A stretch of DNA of 64,000 nucleotides from Citrobacter sp. 18056. GTDB lineage: Bacteria > Pseudomonadota > Gammaproteobacteria > Enterobacterales > Enterobacteriaceae. Every line of letters begins with the position of its first letter. The first letter of the stretch is position 1. Positions 51,291-63,406 of this stretch are shown one piece after another. The notes below the pieces were generated by a model. It searched no databases and was not told the origin of the DNA. It worked only from the letters and a program-made list of their open reading frames with translations. The translations under genes and the position numbers were made by a program. The stretch is taken from NCBI GenBank assembly GCA_902706235.1, contig CACSJR010000006.1:1-64000 (forward strand), given 5' to 3'.

Positions 51291-52613
51291 ATGCCTTATT
51301 CTGCTGACAACGCGTCGTTCCGCGCAAAGGCTATGGCGATTTTGCGCGTCACGTCGGGAAACTTTCTGGAACAGTTCGACTTCTTCCTGTTCGGCTTTTA
51401 CGCCACCTACATTGCCCACACGTTTTTCCCTGCTGAAAGCGAATTCGCATCGTTAATGATGACCTTTGCCGTGTTCGGAGCCGGGTTCTTGATGCGCCCC
51501 ATTGGCGCCGTGGTGCTCGGGGCCTGGATTGATAAAGTCGGTCGCCGCAAAGGGCTTATCGTCACGCTGTCTATCATGGCGGCGGGCACCTTTATGATTG
51601 TGCTGATCCCGGGTTATCAGACGATTGGCCTGTGGGCGCCGTTCCTGGTGCTATGCGGCCGTCTGTTGCAGGGCTTTTCTGCGGGCGCAGAGCTGGGCGG
51701 TGTCTCGGTGTATCTGGCTGAAATCGCCACCCCGGGTCGCAAAGGCTTCTACACCAGCTGGCAGTCAGGCAGTCAGCAGGTGTCGATTATGGTGGCAGCC
51801 TCGCTCGGGTTTATGCTCAACGAATTTATGGACGCCGGGGCGCTGCATGACTGGGGGTGGCGCATTCCGTTTGTCGTCGGCTGCCTGATTGTGCCCTTTA
51901 TTTTTGTTCTCCGTCGCCAGCTGGCGGAAACGGAAGCCTATGCCTCGCGCAAAGAGCATCTGCCACTAAACGAGGCGATGAAAACCCTGCTGCTGAACTG
52001 GCGCGTGGTGGTGGCGGGGATGCTGATGGTGGCGATGACGACCACTGCGTTCTATCTGATCACCGTCTATGCGCCAACGTTTGGTAAAAAAGTCCTGCTG
52101 CTGAGCTCTTCCGACAGCCTGCTGGTGACGCTGTTGGTGGCGATTTCAAACTTCATCTGGCTGCCGATTGGCGGGGCTATTTCTGACCGCTTTGGCCGTA
52201 AACCGGTGCTGATTGCGATGACACTGCTGGCGATTTTCACCAGCTGGCCGGTGCTCTCGATCCTCGCGCATGCCCCGAGTTTCGGTATGATGCTGGCGGT
52301 GCTGCTGTGGCTGTCATTTATTTATGGCCTCTATAACGGGGCGATGATCCCGGCGCTGACCGAAATCATGCCTGCTGAAGTGCGCGTGGCCGGATTCTCA
52401 CTGGCGTATAGCCTGGCGACCGCCATTTTTGGCGGCTTCACGCCTGCGGTATCGACTGCGCTGATTCACTTCACTGGCGATAAAGCCGCGCCCGGTTACT
52501 GGATGAGCTTCGCCGCAATCTGTGCACTGCTCGCCACGCTGTATCTCTACCATCGTGCGTCGGAGCAGGTCACGCATTCCCCTAAATCATTCCACCACGG
52601 AGCTGCGCGATGA
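51291..52613 (+). CDS. citA: Citrate-proton symporter (CitA/TcuC-type MFS)
   Basis: A 440-residue metabolite:H+ symporter of the MFS. It starts [20 protein letters not shown] at 51291 behind GGAGGG; the longer frame upstream has no similarity. The family marks are [39 protein letters not shown] and [20 protein letters not shown]. It is very close to the CitA/CitH citrate carriers that allow aerobic growth on citrate, and also related to the tricarballylate carrier TcuC, so citrate or tricarballylate is the likely substrate. It overlaps the next gene by 4 bases (ATGA). Confidence 0.82.
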   Translation: MPYSADNASFRAKAMAILRVTSGNFLEQFDFFLFGFYATYIAHTFFPAESEFASLMMTFAVFGAGFLMRPIGAVVLGAWIDKVGRRKGLIVTLSIMAAGTFMIVLIPGYQTIGLWAPFLVLCGRLLQGFSAGAELGGVSVYLAEIATPGRKGFYTSWQSGSQQVSIMVAASLGFMLNEFMDAGALHDWGWRIPFVVGCLIVPFIFVLRRQLAETEAYASRKEHLPLNEAMKTLLLNWRVVVAGMLMVAMTTTAFYLITVYAPTFGKKVLLLSSSDSLLVTLLVAISNFIWLPIGGAISDRFGRKPVLIAMTLLAIFTSWPVLSILAHAPSFGMMLAVLLWLSFIYGLYNGAMIPALTEIMPAEVRVAGFSLAYSLATAIFGGFTPAVSTALIHFTGDKAAPGYWMSFAAICALLATLYLYHRASEQVTHSPKSFHHGAAR

Positions 52614-53398
52614 AACGTCTGACACTCTGGATAGCGATTACCGTTGCAGGGAATATCAGCCTCGGGGCGCAGGCCGACGAAATCACGGTGATGATCTCCG
52701 GCGGGTTTTCTGCGGCACTCGATAAACTGGCACCGCAATATGAGGCCAAAACCGGCGACACGATCCGCATCGTTCATGGTCCGTCGATGGGCAATTCCGC
52801 CGAGGCCATTCCGCACCGACTGGCTGCGGGGCAGCCTGCGGATGCGGTGATTATGGTTGGTTATGCGCTGGATAAACTGCAACAGGATGGAAAAATAGCC
52901 GCTGGCAGCCGGACAGAGTTAGCTGATTCGCGGATTGGCCTGGTGGTGCGTGCGGGCGAGACGGCACCGGATATCAGCACCGTGGCGACACTAAAGGCCA
53001 CGCTGTTGAACGCCAAATCTATCGCTTATTCCGACAGCGCCAGCGGACGCTACGTACAGTCTAAATTATTCAGCCAGTTGGGCATTAGCGATGAGGTGAA
53101 GTCGAAGGCGAAAATGATTGAGAAAACGCCGGTCGCCTCGGTGGTAGCAAAAGGAGACTATGCCGTCGGATTGCAGCAGGTGAGCGAACTGCTGCCGGAA
53201 AAAGGCGCCGAGTTTGTCGGACGCATTCCAGAGCCCGTCCAGTACGTAACGCGCTTTTCAGGGGCCGTGGTTGATGGCGCTCAACATGAGGATCACGCCC
53301 GTCAGCTATTGCGCTATTTAGCCTCGCCAAATGCGCAGGCAGTCGTCCGCGAAACGGGGCTGGATCCGTTAACCGCTAAGGGTGAAACAAGCCGGTGA
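52610..53398 (+). CDS. ModA-like periplasmic substrate-binding protein
   Basis: A 262-residue exported protein. The signal peptide is residues 1-22 (ending GAQA before [10 protein letters not shown]). The type II periplasmic binding fold resembles ModA, with [18 protein letters not shown] at the front and [20 protein letters not shown]-like hinge residues near 140. No ABC permease or ATPase gene is next to it. Its start is fused to the MFS symporter stop (ATGA), so the two are made together. The ligand may be a carboxylate rather than molybdate; this is inference. The 3' end overlaps the LysR gene by 23 bases tail to tail. Confidence 0.8.
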   Translation: MKRLTLWIAITVAGNISLGAQADEITVMISGGFSAALDKLAPQYEAKTGDTIRIVHGPSMGNSAEAIPHRLAAGQPADAVIMVGYALDKLQQDGKIAAGSRTELADSRIGLVVRAGETAPDISTVATLKATLLNAKSIAYSDSASGRYVQSKLFSQLGISDEVKSKAKMIEKTPVASVVAKGDYAVGLQQVSELLPEKGAEFVGRIPEPVQYVTRFSGAVVDGAQHEDHARQLLRYLASPNAQAVVRETGLDPLTAKGETSR

Positions 53399-54269
53399 TT
53401 ATCGTTTCTAGTTCGCTTGCCAGCGGCGACAGCGTGGATCCCGCTTTCTTGATAAGCCCGACCTGGCGCTTGATAACCGGCTCAATCAGCGTTTTTTGCA
53501 CCAGCAGCGGGTGACCGCCTTCAGGAAATGCCATGGATGGCACGGCGGCAACGCCAAGCCCGGCTTCGACCATGCCAATCATGGTGGTGACGTGGCGCGT
53601 TTCACACACCGCAGGGCGGCGAACAGTGATGTCGCCTAATGCCTGATCGAGTAAATGGCGGTTTCCGGATGATTTGCTCAGCCAGATGTAATCGGCGTTA
53701 AAAAAGTCCTGCCAGCTCAGGGAGGGAAGCTGCGCGAACGGATGGTCCTGGCGACACACGAGCCGGTAAGTTTCGTCCACCAACGGCATAAACGTCAGGT
53801 CTGATTCTTCGCTCGAGAGAAAGCTCAGGCCAAAATCAGCCTGTCGATTGTGGACGGCGGCATACACATTCCCGGCGCTGGTATCCACCAGTTTGATGCG
53901 TGCTTTGGCAAAACGACTGCGAAAGTGAGCGATCACTTTTGGCATGAAATAGTAGGCAGCAGAAGGAATGCAGGCCACGGTGACCACGCCGCTGCCGTAA
54001 AGCATCGGGTCGCTAATGCCGCTTAACGCGTCTTCAAAATCGCTCAGCAGTTGCCGGGCCCGAGGGGCGAAAGTTCTGCCGACCTGGGTCAGGGTGACAC
54101 GGCGGGTAGTGCGGTCAAACAGGCGCACGCCGAGGGCCGATTCGAGTTTTTCGATGCGGCGGCTGAGCGCTGATTGTGAGATGCAGATGGCTTCGGCAGC
54201 AAATCGAAAGCTGCCGTGTTCGCATAATGCCGTGAAGGCATACAGGTCCTGCAAATCAAAATTAGGCAC
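53376..54269 (-). CDS. LysR-family regulator of the citrate cassette (proposed)
   Basis: The GTG at 54269 gives 297 residues beginning with the LysR helix-turn-helix (FDLQDLYAFTALCEHGSF, then ICISQSALSRRIEKLESALG). The frame extends 29 codons further up without family similarity. The effector domain covers about 88-290. It converges on the symporter/binding-protein pair with a 23-base overlap. Control of that pair is proposed from proximity alone. Confidence 0.8.
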   Translation of the reverse strand: MPNFDLQDLYAFTALCEHGSFRFAAEAICISQSALSRRIEKLESALGVRLFDRTTRRVTLTQVGRTFAPRARQLLSDFEDALSGISDPMLYGSGVVTVACIPSAAYYFMPKVIAHFRSRFAKARIKLVDTSAGNVYAAVHNRQADFGLSFLSSEESDLTFMPLVDETYRLVCRQDHPFAQLPSLSWQDFFNADYIWLSKSSGNRHLLDQALGDITVRRPAVCETRHVTTMIGMVEAGLGVAAVPSMAFPEGGHPLLVQKTLIEPVIKRQVGLIKKAGSTLSPLASELETIITGLFHP

Positions 54270-54390
54270 TGCGCGTCTCTTTGATAACAACTGAGTAACA
54301 AATAGTGTATCGTAAATATCTGTAAAGAAGGAGCCTTCCTTTCGCTTCATTTTCACGCCCGCGTTGCCGGAAAATTCCGCTACTCTTCGC

Positions 54391-54414
54391 CCTCATCCTC
54401 CGGCATCCTCCCCC
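54391..54414 (-). promoter_or_regulatory. Two MalT boxes upstream of malZ
   Basis: CCTCATCCTCC (54391-54401) and CATCCTCCCCC (54404-54414) read on the minus strand as GGAGGATGAGG and GGGGGAGGATG, close to the MalT box GGGGA(T/G)GAGG. They lie about 80-100 bases before malZ. E. coli malZ is MalT-dependent. Confidence 0.55.
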
Positions 54415-54491
54415 AATAAACGTCATAGTGATGAGTCGGACGCAGCCTGACTGTGGCAAGGTGAACGCATTTTGAACAAAGGGGAATGACG

Positions 54492-56309
54492 ATGTTGAAG
54501 GCATGGCATCTTCCTGTTGCACCGTTCCTGAAACAGCAGCAGGACCGACTGGTGATTACGCTGTGGCTGAGTGGTGAAATGTCGCCGCTGCGGGTCACGC
54601 TTCGGGCAGAAGAAGACAATGAGGAAATTGCGCTGCCGATGCATCGTCTGCGCAGCGAACCCCATCCCGGCGTTATCGCCTGGCGTGCGGAAATCGATTT
54701 AAGCAACGGGCAGTCGCGCCGCCGCTACAGCTTTAAACTGCTGTGGGAAAACCGCCAGCGCTGGTTTACGCCGCAGGGTTTTAGTCGCTTTCCTCCGGCG
54801 CGTCTGGAGCAGTTTGCAGTCGATGTGCCGGATAACGGCCCGCAGTGGGTTGCCGATCAGGTGTTCTATCAGATTTTCCCCGATCGCTTTGCCCGTACAG
54901 AACCGCGCAATGCCGAACAGGATAACGTTTATTACCATCACGCAGCCGGGCGCGAAATCGTCCTGTGCGACTGGGACGAACCGTTAACGGCGGAGGCGGG
55001 CGGATCGACGTTTTACGGCGGCGATCTGGATGGGATCAGCGAAAAGCTGCCGTACCTCAAAAAGCTTGGTGTTACCGCGCTATACCTCAATCCGGTATTT
55101 GTCGCGCCCAGCGTGCATAAATATGACACCGAAGATTATCGTCACGTGGATCCGCAGTTTGGCGGCGATCAGGCGTTGCTGCGTCTGCGGCACAATACGC
55201 GCCGGGAGGGAATGCGTCTGATCCTCGACGGCGTGTTTAACCACAGCGGCGATTCGCATGCCTGGTTCGACCGACACAATCACGGTACCGACGGCGCGTG
55301 CCACAATCCGTCTTCTCACTGGCGCGATTGGTACAGTTTTTCTGACGAAGGGCAGGCGCTGGACTGGCTTGGTTACGCCAGCCTGCCGAAGCTGGATTTC
55401 AGCTCGGAAACGCTGATTAATGAAGTGTATCGCGGTGAAGACAGCATCGTCCGCCACTGGCTGAAAGCCCCGTGGAGCATGGACGGCTGGCGGCTTGATG
55501 TGGTGCATATGCTAGGCGAAGCGGGCGGGGCGCGGAACAATTTGCAGCACATCGCGGGCATCACCAAAGCGGCGAAAGAGACCCAGCCCGAAGCCTATGT
55601 GCTCGGCGAACATTTTGGCGATGCGCGGCAGTGGCTGCAGGCCGATGCGGAAGACGCGGCGATGAACTATCGCGGCTTCACTTTCCCACTGTGGGGCTTC
55701 CTCGCCAACACCGATATTTCCTACGATCCGCAGATGATCGACGCCCAAACCTGTATGGCGTGGATGGATAACTACCGCGCCAGCCTGTCGCATCAGCAGC
55801 AGCTGCGGATGTTTAATCAGCTCGACAGCCACGATACCGCGCGCTTTAAATCGCTGCTCGGTAAGGACGTGGCACGCTTGCCGCTGGCAGTGGTGTGGCT
55901 GTTCACCTGGCCGGGGGTGCCCTGTATCTATTATGGCGACGAAGTGGGGCTGGACGGCAACAACGATCCGTTCTGCCGCAAGCCGTTCCCGTGGGACAAA
56001 GCGCAGCAGGACGGTGCCTTGCTGGCGTTGTATCAGCGCATGACCAAACTACGTCACCGGACGCAGGCCCTGCGCCACGGCGGCTGTCAGGTGATTTACG
56101 CCGAAGACAACGTAGTGGTGTTTGTTCGGGTGCTGAAGCAGCAGCGGGTGCTGGTGGCGATTAATCGCGGCGAACCGTGCGAAGTGGTGCTGGAAGCGAC
56201 CCCGTTACTGGCGGTGAAAGAGTGGCAGCTGAAAGAGGGCAAAGGCACGCTGCATGATGATGTGCTGTCACTACCGGCCATTTCTGCCAGTGTGTGGTTT
56301 GGTCATTAA
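54492..56309 (+). CDS. malZ: Maltodextrin glucosidase
   Basis: A 605-residue GH13 enzyme (E. coli 604), taken from the ATG at 54492 ([15 protein letters not shown]); an ATG two codons earlier is the alternative. An N-terminal beta domain (1-120) precedes the (beta/alpha)8 barrel. The conserved GH13 regions are [21 protein letters not shown] with the nucleophile Asp near 336, VLGEHFG with the acid Glu, and [11 protein letters not shown]. It removes glucose from the reducing end of maltodextrins in the cytoplasm. Confidence 0.95.
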   Translation: MLKAWHLPVAPFLKQQQDRLVITLWLSGEMSPLRVTLRAEEDNEEIALPMHRLRSEPHPGVIAWRAEIDLSNGQSRRRYSFKLLWENRQRWFTPQGFSRFPPARLEQFAVDVPDNGPQWVADQVFYQIFPDRFARTEPRNAEQDNVYYHHAAGREIVLCDWDEPLTAEAGGSTFYGGDLDGISEKLPYLKKLGVTALYLNPVFVAPSVHKYDTEDYRHVDPQFGGDQALLRLRHNTRREGMRLILDGVFNHSGDSHAWFDRHNHGTDGACHNPSSHWRDWYSFSDEGQALDWLGYASLPKLDFSSETLINEVYRGEDSIVRHWLKAPWSMDGWRLDVVHMLGEAGGARNNLQHIAGITKAAKETQPEAYVLGEHFGDARQWLQADAEDAAMNYRGFTFPLWGFLANTDISYDPQMIDAQTCMAWMDNYRASLSHQQQLRMFNQLDSHDTARFKSLLGKDVARLPLAVVWLFTWPGVPCIYYGDEVGLDGNNDPFCRKPFPWDKAQQDGALLALYQRMTKLRHRTQALRHGGCQVIYAEDNVVVFVRVLKQQRVLVAINRGEPCEVVLEATPLLAVKEWQLKEGKGTLHDDVLSLPAISASVWFGH

Positions 56310-56336
56310 CACGTCCCAGGATGGGGCACGAAAAAC

Positions 56337-56366
56337 AAAAAAGCCTGCTATTTCAGCAGGCTTTTT
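56337..56366. terminator. Bidirectional terminator between malZ and the peroxiredoxin gene
   Basis: A 9-bp stem aagcctgct / agcaggctt with a 5-base loop is flanked by A runs on the left and T runs on the right. It can end both convergent genes. Confidence 0.9.
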
Positions 56367-56381
56367 GACGAAACGAGCCGA

Positions 56382-56984
56382 TTACAGGCTGGTGACGTTT
56401 TCAGTCAGGTACTTAGCCACGCCTGCTGGAGACGCGTTCATGCCTTCTTTCCCTTTTTCCCACTGAGCTGGGCACACTTCGCCGTGCTCTTCGTGGAATT
56501 GCAGCGCGTCAACCATGCGCAGCATTTCGTCGATGTTACGACCCAGTGGCAGATCGTTCACAACCTGGTGACGTACGATGCCGTTAGCGTCGATCAGGAA
56601 AGAACCACGCAGAGCAACGCCAGCGTCCGGATGTTCGATACCGTAAGCCTGCTGGATTTCACGTTTGATGTCCGCAACCATCGCGTATTTCACTTCACCG
56701 ATGCCGCCTTTGTCGACAGGGGTGTTGCGCCATGCGTTATGGACAAACTCAGAGTCAAAAGAAACGCCAACCACTTCTACGCCACGTTTCTGGAATTCTT
56801 CGTAACGCTTGTCGAACGCGATCAGTTCAGACGGGCATACGAAGGTGAAGTCCATCGGCCAGAAGAACAGAACGGTCGCTTTACCGTTGGTGTGCTGTTT
56901 GAAGTTGAAGTTATCAACGATTTCGCCGTTACCCAGTACAGCTGCGGCAGTAAAATCAGGAGCAGGACGAGTTACCAGAACCAT
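56382..56984 (-). CDS. tsaA: Typical 2-Cys peroxiredoxin (AhpC/TSA family)
   Basis: The start at 56984 (MVLVTRPAPDFTAAAVLG), preceded by GAGGAGA-like sequence, gives 200 residues. The peroxidatic Cys50 lies in DFTFVCPSEL and the resolving Cys near 171 in HGEVCPAQW, the pattern of a typical 2-Cys enzyme. It reduces hydrogen peroxide and organic peroxides with thioredoxin as the probable donor. This gene follows malZ in Salmonella (tsaA) but is absent from this place in E. coli K-12. Codon use is highly biased, suggesting strong expression. Confidence 0.88.
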   Translation of the reverse strand: MVLVTRPAPDFTAAAVLGNGEIVDNFNFKQHTNGKATVLFFWPMDFTFVCPSELIAFDKRYEEFQKRGVEVVGVSFDSEFVHNAWRNTPVDKGGIGEVKYAMVADIKREIQQAYGIEHPDAGVALRGSFLIDANGIVRHQVVNDLPLGRNIDEMLRMVDALQFHEEHGEVCPAQWEKGKEGMNASPAGVAKYLTENVTSL

Positions 56985-57153
56985 GAGGTTCTCCTCTACA
57001 TTTATAAGGTTAATGGAACGCAACGCGGGCCAGTATAGGGAGAGGAAGCGGGTGACTCAATGAGAAGCTGACAATCGTTGAGAAAGGTTTTACCTATCAA
57101 TTATAATATGAACAACTGTTTCAGCTTAGCGATTCTGTGATAAAGCGCAAGTT

Positions 57154-57735
57154 TTATAGCTCTCGCGCCTTGGCCTGCGCCATCATCCGTGGGTAAAACG
57201 TCCAAAATGTGTCTTCTAACTGTGAGTAATGCGCGTCTAAATCCAGCCAGGAATCGCGCAGGGCATCGAGTCGCGGGCGGCGATTAGCCATCCCGTTCAG
57301 CACATTTTGTATAAAATTCATGTCGGCATAACGTTCCAGCCAATGCTCGGACCATAAATAATCATTCAGATTAACGAAACGCGGCGGTGATTCCGGCAGA
57401 ATTTGTGTGACCTGAGTTTGTGCGTAGCGCACGAAATCCGGCAGAGAGATTTCCGGCGACAGTTTGGCCCAATCGCGGGAGAGGAAATGATCCCACATCA
57501 CGTCGAGCGTAATCGGCGCCACGCGGCGGGTTTCGGGGCGGAACCACGCTTTCGCGCTTTTCACTTCCGGCAGATTATCAGTCAGCACATCGACCCGGCG
57601 GTGCATATGAATGCCGCTGACAATCGCCGATTCGTAGGTGTCATCCGGGTTGCCACGCACAAAATCGGCCAGCAAATTACCGGGCAAGGAACTGTCGGCG
57701 AGGTGTGCGAGGTGCAGGTGGGCCAGAAAATTCAT
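57154..57735 (-). CDS. acpH: Acyl carrier protein phosphodiesterase
   Basis: A 193-residue protein of E. coli AcpH (YajB) length. It starts [20 protein letters not shown] and has the HD-like metal residues in [19 protein letters not shown] and [13 protein letters not shown]. It removes the 4'-phosphopantetheine from holo-ACP. Divergent from queA, with a 94-base gap that must hold both promoters. Confidence 0.92.
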   Translation of the reverse strand: MNFLAHLHLAHLADSSLPGNLLADFVRGNPDDTYESAIVSGIHMHRRVDVLTDNLPEVKSAKAWFRPETRRVAPITLDVMWDHFLSRDWAKLSPEISLPDFVRYAQTQVTQILPESPPRFVNLNDYLWSEHWLERYADMNFIQNVLNGMANRRPRLDALRDSWLDLDAHYSQLEDTFWTFYPRMMAQAKAREL

Positions 57736-57829
57736 GGTATGCGTTATCCGTATTTAAGGCTTACAGGTTGCAGCCAAAGCAGCCTGCCACTAGACTACCC
57801 GCCTCTTTATTATGTCTCGAGTTACCGTC

Positions 57830-58900
57830 ATGCGCGTCGCCGATTTTTCTTTTGAACTGCCCGAATCCCTGATTGCTCACTACCCACAGCCGGAGCGCAG
57901 TGGCTGCCGCTTGCTGTCACTGGATGGGCCAACGGGCGCGCTGACGCACGGTACTTTCACCGATCTGCTCGCTAAGCTCAACCCTGGAGACCTGCTGGTC
58001 TTTAACAATACCCGCGTGATCCCGGCGCGCCTGTTTGGCCGTAAAGCCAGCGGCGGCAAGATTGAAGTGCTGGTTGAGCGTATGCTCGATGATAAACGTA
58101 TTCTGGCACATATTCGCGCCTCAAAAGCACCGAAGCCGGGCGCGGAGCTGCTGCTCGGCGACGATGAAAGCATTAATGCCACCATGGTGGCGCGTCACGA
58201 TGCGTTGTTCGAAGTGCAGTTTAACGATGAACGTCCAGTGCTGGATATTCTCAACGCCATCGGCCACATGCCGCTGCCGCCCTATATCGACCGTCCGGAC
58301 GAAGACGCAGACCGCGAGCTGTATCAGACCGTCTACAGCCAGAAGCCAGGCGCCGTTGCGGCCCCGACGGCGGGCCTGCACTTTGACGAGCCGCTGTTGG
58401 CGAAACTGCGTGAGAAAGGCATCGAGATGGCGTTCGTGACGCTGCACGTCGGCGCGGGAACTTTCCAGCCGGTGCGGGTCGACACCATTGAAGATCACAT
58501 CATGCACTCTGAATATGCGGAAGTGCCGCAGGATGTTGTCGATGCGGTGCTGGCAGCGAAAGCGCGCGGCAGCAAAGTGGTCGCGGTGGGCACGACGTCT
58601 GTGCGTTCTCTGGAGAGCGCAGCGCAGGTGGCGAAAACGGACCTGATTGAGCCGTTCTTCGGCGATACGCAAATCTTTATCTATCCTGGCTATCAGTACA
58701 AAGTGATTGATGCGCTGGTGACCAATTTCCACCTGCCGGAGTCAACCCTCATCATGCTGGTGTCGGCTTTTGCCGGTTATCAAAACACGATGAACGCCTA
58801 CAAGTCTGCGGTAGAACAAAAATATCGCTTTTTTAGCTACGGGGATGCCATGTACATCACGTACAATCCGTCGGCTATTCAAGAACGTGTTGGGGAATAA
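57830..58900 (+). CDS. queA: S-adenosylmethionine:tRNA ribosyltransferase-isomerase
   Basis: The start at 57830 ([20 protein letters not shown]) gives 356 residues, the E. coli length; an ATG six codons upstream is less likely. The family blocks [36 protein letters not shown] and [15 protein letters not shown] are present. It adds the epoxycyclopentane ring to preQ1 in tRNA during queuosine synthesis. First gene of the queA-tgt-yajC-secD-secF cluster. Confidence 0.95.
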   Translation: MRVADFSFELPESLIAHYPQPERSGCRLLSLDGPTGALTHGTFTDLLAKLNPGDLLVFNNTRVIPARLFGRKASGGKIEVLVERMLDDKRILAHIRASKAPKPGAELLLGDDESINATMVARHDALFEVQFNDERPVLDILNAIGHMPLPPYIDRPDEDADRELYQTVYSQKPGAVAAPTAGLHFDEPLLAKLREKGIEMAFVTLHVGAGTFQPVRVDTIEDHIMHSEYAEVPQDVVDAVLAAKARGSKVVAVGTTSVRSLESAAQVAKTDLIEPFFGDTQIFIYPGYQYKVIDALVTNFHLPESTLIMLVSAFAGYQNTMNAYKSAVEQKYRFFSYGDAMYITYNPSAIQERVGE

Positions 58901-60082
<1,182 letters not shown>

Positions 60083-60104
60083 TTTTAATAATGAGGGAAA
60101 TTCA

Positions 60105-60437
60105 ATGAGCTTTTTTATTTCTGATGCGGTAGCCGCTTCTGGTGCACCTGGACAAAGCAGCCCAGTGTCTCTGATCCTGATGCTGGTTGTGTTCGGTCTG
60201 ATTTTCTATTTCATGATCCTGCGCCCACAGCAGAAGCGCACCAAAGATCATAAAAAGCTGATGGACTCCATCGCGAAAGGTGATGAAGTGCTGACTAACG
60301 GTGGTCTGGTTGGTCGCGTAACCAAAGTAGCTGAAGCTGGCTACATTGCTATCGCGCTGAACGACACCACTGAAGTGGTTATCAAACGTGACTTCGTAGC
60401 TGCCGTTCTGCCGAAAGGCACCATGAAGGCGCTGTAA
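60105..60437 (+). CDS. yajC: Sec translocon accessory protein YajC
   Basis: The start at 60105 (MSFFISDAVAASGAPGQSSP), behind GAGGG, gives 110 residues as in E. coli. One membrane helix (about 19-38, LILMLVVFGLIFYFMILRP) is followed by a cytoplasmic domain with DEVLTNGGLVGRVTKV. It joins SecDF at the Sec translocon and contacts the AcrB pump in E. coli. In operon with secD. Confidence 0.95.
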   Translation: MSFFISDAVAASGAPGQSSPVSLILMLVVFGLIFYFMILRPQQKRTKDHKKLMDSIAKGDEVLTNGGLVGRVTKVAEAGYIAIALNDTTEVVIKRDFVAAVLPKGTMKAL

Positions 60438-60464
60438 TCTACTGTTTTCCCAAAGGGAACTGCC

Positions 60465-62312
60465 GTGTTAAACCGTTATCCTTTGTGGAAGTACATTATG
60501 CTGGTCGTCGTGTTTATCGTCGGCCTGCTTTACGCACTTCCCAACCTGTATGGTGAGGATCCGGCTGTTCAAATCACTGGCGCGCGCGGCGTCGCCGCCA
60601 GTGAGCAAACGCTGATCCAGGTCCAGAACACCTTAAAAGAAGAAAAAATTACCGCTAAGTCTGTGGCACTGGAAGAGGGCGCAATTCTTGCTCGCTTCGA
60701 CTCCACTGACATCCAGCTGCGCGCGCGTGAAGCGTTGATGAGCGTGCTCGGTGACAAGTACGTCGTGGCGTTAAACCTTGCTCCGGCAACCCCGCGCTGG
60801 TTAGCGTCGATTTCCGCAGAGCCGATGAAACTCGGTCTTGATCTGCGTGGCGGCGTGCACTTCCTGATGGAAGTGGATATGGATACCGCGCTCGGTAAAT
60901 TGCAGGAACAAAACATTGATGGCCTGCGCAGTGACCTGCGTGAAAAAGGCATCGCTTACACTACCGTTCGTAAAGAAGATAACTATGGCTTGAGCATTAC
61001 GTTCCGCGACGACGCGGCGCGCACTCAGGCAATTGATTATCTGGCTCCGCGCCATCGCGACTTGGTTATCTCTAAGCAGGGCAGCAATCAGCTGCGTGCG
61101 GTGATGACCGATGCGCGTCTTAATGAAGCGCGCGAGTATGCCGTTCAGCAGAACATCAACATCCTGCGTAACCGTGTTAACCAGCTTGGCGTAGCCGAAC
61201 CTCTGGTTCAGCGTCAGGGTGCTGACCGTATCGTGGTTGAACTGCCAGGTATTCAGGACACGGCGCGTGCGAAAGAAATTCTTGGCGCAACCGCAACCCT
61301 GGAATTCCGTCTGGTGAATACCACTGTCGATCAGTCCGCAGCCACTACTGGCCGCGTACCGGGCGATTCCGAAGTGAAAGATACCCGTGAAGGCCAGCCG
61401 GTTGTGCTGTACAAGCGCGTTATCTTGACCGGTGACCACATCACCGATTCCACATCGAACCAGGATGAATACAATCAGCCGCAGGTTAACATCTCGCTCG
61501 ATAGCGCAGGTGGCAACATCATGTCTAACTTCACCAAGGATAACATCGGTAAACCGATGGCCACCCTGTTCGTGGAGTACAAAGACAGCGGTAAGAAAGA
61601 CGCGAAAGGCCGTGCCGTTCTGGTGAAAGAGGAAGAGGTGATTAACATCGCCAACATCCAGTCCCGCCTCGGTAACAGCTTCCGTATTACCGGTATCAGC
61701 AACCCTAACGAAGCGCGTCAACTCTCGCTGCTGCTGCGTGCCGGTGCGCTGATTGCTCCGATTCAGATTGTTGAAGAACGCACCATCGGTCCAACTCTGG
61801 GTATGCAGAATATTCAGCAAGGTCTGGAAGCGTGTCTGGCGGGTCTGGCTATCTCTATCATCTTCATGATCTTCTTCTATAAGAAGTTTGGCTTGATCGC
61901 GACTTCCGCGCTGATTATGAACCTGGTAATGATTGTCGGTATCATGTCGCTGCTGCCGGGGGCCACGCTGACCATGCCGGGGATTGCGGGTATCGTGTTA
62001 ACCCTTGCGGTGGCGGTCGACGCCAACGTATTGATTAACGAACGTATTAAGGAAGAAATCAGCAACGGACGTTCCATTCAGCAGGCGATTGACGAAGGTT
62101 ATCGCGGCGCGTTTAGCTCGATTTTCGATGCGAACGTTACCACGCTTATCAAAGTTATCATCCTGTACGCGGTCGGTACTGGCGCTATTAAAGGCTTCGC
62201 TATCACGACCGGTATCGGTGTGGCGACTTCCATGTTTACCGCGATCGTCGGCACCCGTGCCATCGTAAACCTGTTGTACGGCGGCAAACGCATCAACAAG
62301 CTGTCTATCTGA
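60465..62312 (+). CDS. secD: Protein translocase subunit SecD
   Basis: A 615-residue RND-type membrane protein starting at GTG 60465, the E. coli length. Helix 1 is at 10-27, the large periplasmic P1 domain follows to about 445, and the last five helices include [15 protein letters not shown], whose conserved Asp takes part in proton flow. With SecF it pulls preproteins across using the proton gradient. The GTG start follows AAAGGGAAC. Confidence 0.96.
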   Translation: MLNRYPLWKYIMLVVVFIVGLLYALPNLYGEDPAVQITGARGVAASEQTLIQVQNTLKEEKITAKSVALEEGAILARFDSTDIQLRAREALMSVLGDKYVVALNLAPATPRWLASISAEPMKLGLDLRGGVHFLMEVDMDTALGKLQEQNIDGLRSDLREKGIAYTTVRKEDNYGLSITFRDDAARTQAIDYLAPRHRDLVISKQGSNQLRAVMTDARLNEAREYAVQQNINILRNRVNQLGVAEPLVQRQGADRIVVELPGIQDTARAKEILGATATLEFRLVNTTVDQSAATTGRVPGDSEVKDTREGQPVVLYKRVILTGDHITDSTSNQDEYNQPQVNISLDSAGGNIMSNFTKDNIGKPMATLFVEYKDSGKKDAKGRAVLVKEEEVINIANIQSRLGNSFRITGISNPNEARQLSLLLRAGALIAPIQIVEERTIGPTLGMQNIQQGLEACLAGLAISIIFMIFFYKKFGLIATSALIMNLVMIVGIMSLLPGATLTMPGIAGIVLTLAVAVDANVLINERIKEEISNGRSIQQAIDEGYRGAFSSIFDANVTTLIKVIILYAVGTGAIKGFAITTGIGVATSMFTAIVGTRAIVNLLYGGKRINKLSI

Positions 62313-62322
62313 GGAGTGCGTT

Positions 62323-63294
62323 GTGGCACAGGAATATACTGTTGAACAATTGAACCACGGCCGTAAAGTCCATGACTTTATGCGCTGGGACTACTGGGCC
62401 TTTGGCATCTCTGGCCTGCTGCTGGTGGCTTCCATCATCATTATCGGCGTCCGTGGTTTTAACTGGGGTCTGGATTTCACTGGCGGTACTGTCATTGAAA
62501 TCAGCCTCGAACAACCGGCCGATATGGACCAGATGCGTGACGCGCTGGAAAAAGCAGGCTTTGCCGATCCACTGCTGCAGAACTTCGGCAGCAGCCGCGA
62601 CATCATGGTGCGTATGCCACCGGCCAAAGGGGAAACTGGCGGTCAGGAGTTGGGCAGCAAGGTGTTGAGCGTGATTAACGAAACCACTAACCAACATGCT
62701 GCTGTTAAGCGTATTGAGTTTGTGGGGCCAAGCGTCGGCGCTGACCTGGCAACTAACGGCGCAATGGCGCTGCTGGTGGCGCTTATCTCTATCCTCGTGT
62801 ACGTCGGATTCCGCTTCGAGTGGCGTCTGGCGGCGGGTGTGGTTATCTCGCTGGCGCACGACGTGGTGATCACCATGGGCATTCTGTCGCTGTTCCAGAT
62901 TGAAGTCGATTTGACCATCGTTGCGTCACTGATGTCGGTTATCGGCTACTCGCTGAACGACAGCATCGTGGTATCGGACCGTATTCGTGAAAACTTCCGC
63001 AAAATTCGTCGCGGTACGCCTTACGAAATCTTTAACGTGTCCCTGACCCAGACGCTGCACCGTACGTTGATCACATCCGGTACCACCTTGATGGTTATCC
63101 TGATGCTGTTCCTGTTCGGTGGTGCGATGCTGAAAGGCTTCTCGCTGACCATGCTTATCGGTGTATCCATCGGTACGGCATCGTCCATCTACGTAGCATC
63201 TGCGCTGGCGCTGAAACTCGGGATGCGTCGCGAGCACCTGCTGCAGCAGAAAGTGGAAAAAGAAGGCGCCGATCAGCCTAATATTCTGCCGTAA
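62323..63294 (+). CDS. secF: Protein translocase subunit SecF
   Basis: A 323-residue protein, the E. coli length, starting at GTG 62323 behind GAGGAG, 10 bases after secD. Six membrane segments are visible. The first periplasmic loop has [20 protein letters not shown], and the core helices have [20 protein letters not shown]. It completes the SecDF complex. Ends the operon at a terminator. Confidence 0.96.
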   Translation: MAQEYTVEQLNHGRKVHDFMRWDYWAFGISGLLLVASIIIIGVRGFNWGLDFTGGTVIEISLEQPADMDQMRDALEKAGFADPLLQNFGSSRDIMVRMPPAKGETGGQELGSKVLSVINETTNQHAAVKRIEFVGPSVGADLATNGAMALLVALISILVYVGFRFEWRLAAGVVISLAHDVVITMGILSLFQIEVDLTIVASLMSVIGYSLNDSIVVSDRIRENFRKIRRGTPYEIFNVSLTQTLHRTLITSGTTLMVILMLFLFGGAMLKGFSLTMLIGVSIGTASSIYVASALALKLGMRREHLLQQKVEKEGADQPNILP

Positions 63295-63311
63295 GTTCTG
63301 CACTGCAAAAT

Positions 63312-63342
63312 CGAATCCCGGTCAAATGGCCGGGATTTTTTT
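63312..63342 (+). terminator. secDF terminator
   Basis: Aatcccgg and ccgggatt form a perfect 8-bp stem followed by TTTTTTT-like sequence, 19 bases after the secF stop. A strong intrinsic terminator. Confidence 0.88.
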
Positions 63343-63406
63343 ATGTCAAAAATCCGCGTTTCCGGTAGGGTGAACAGATAATCTCTGTTTAAAGGACACT
63401 ACAGAA

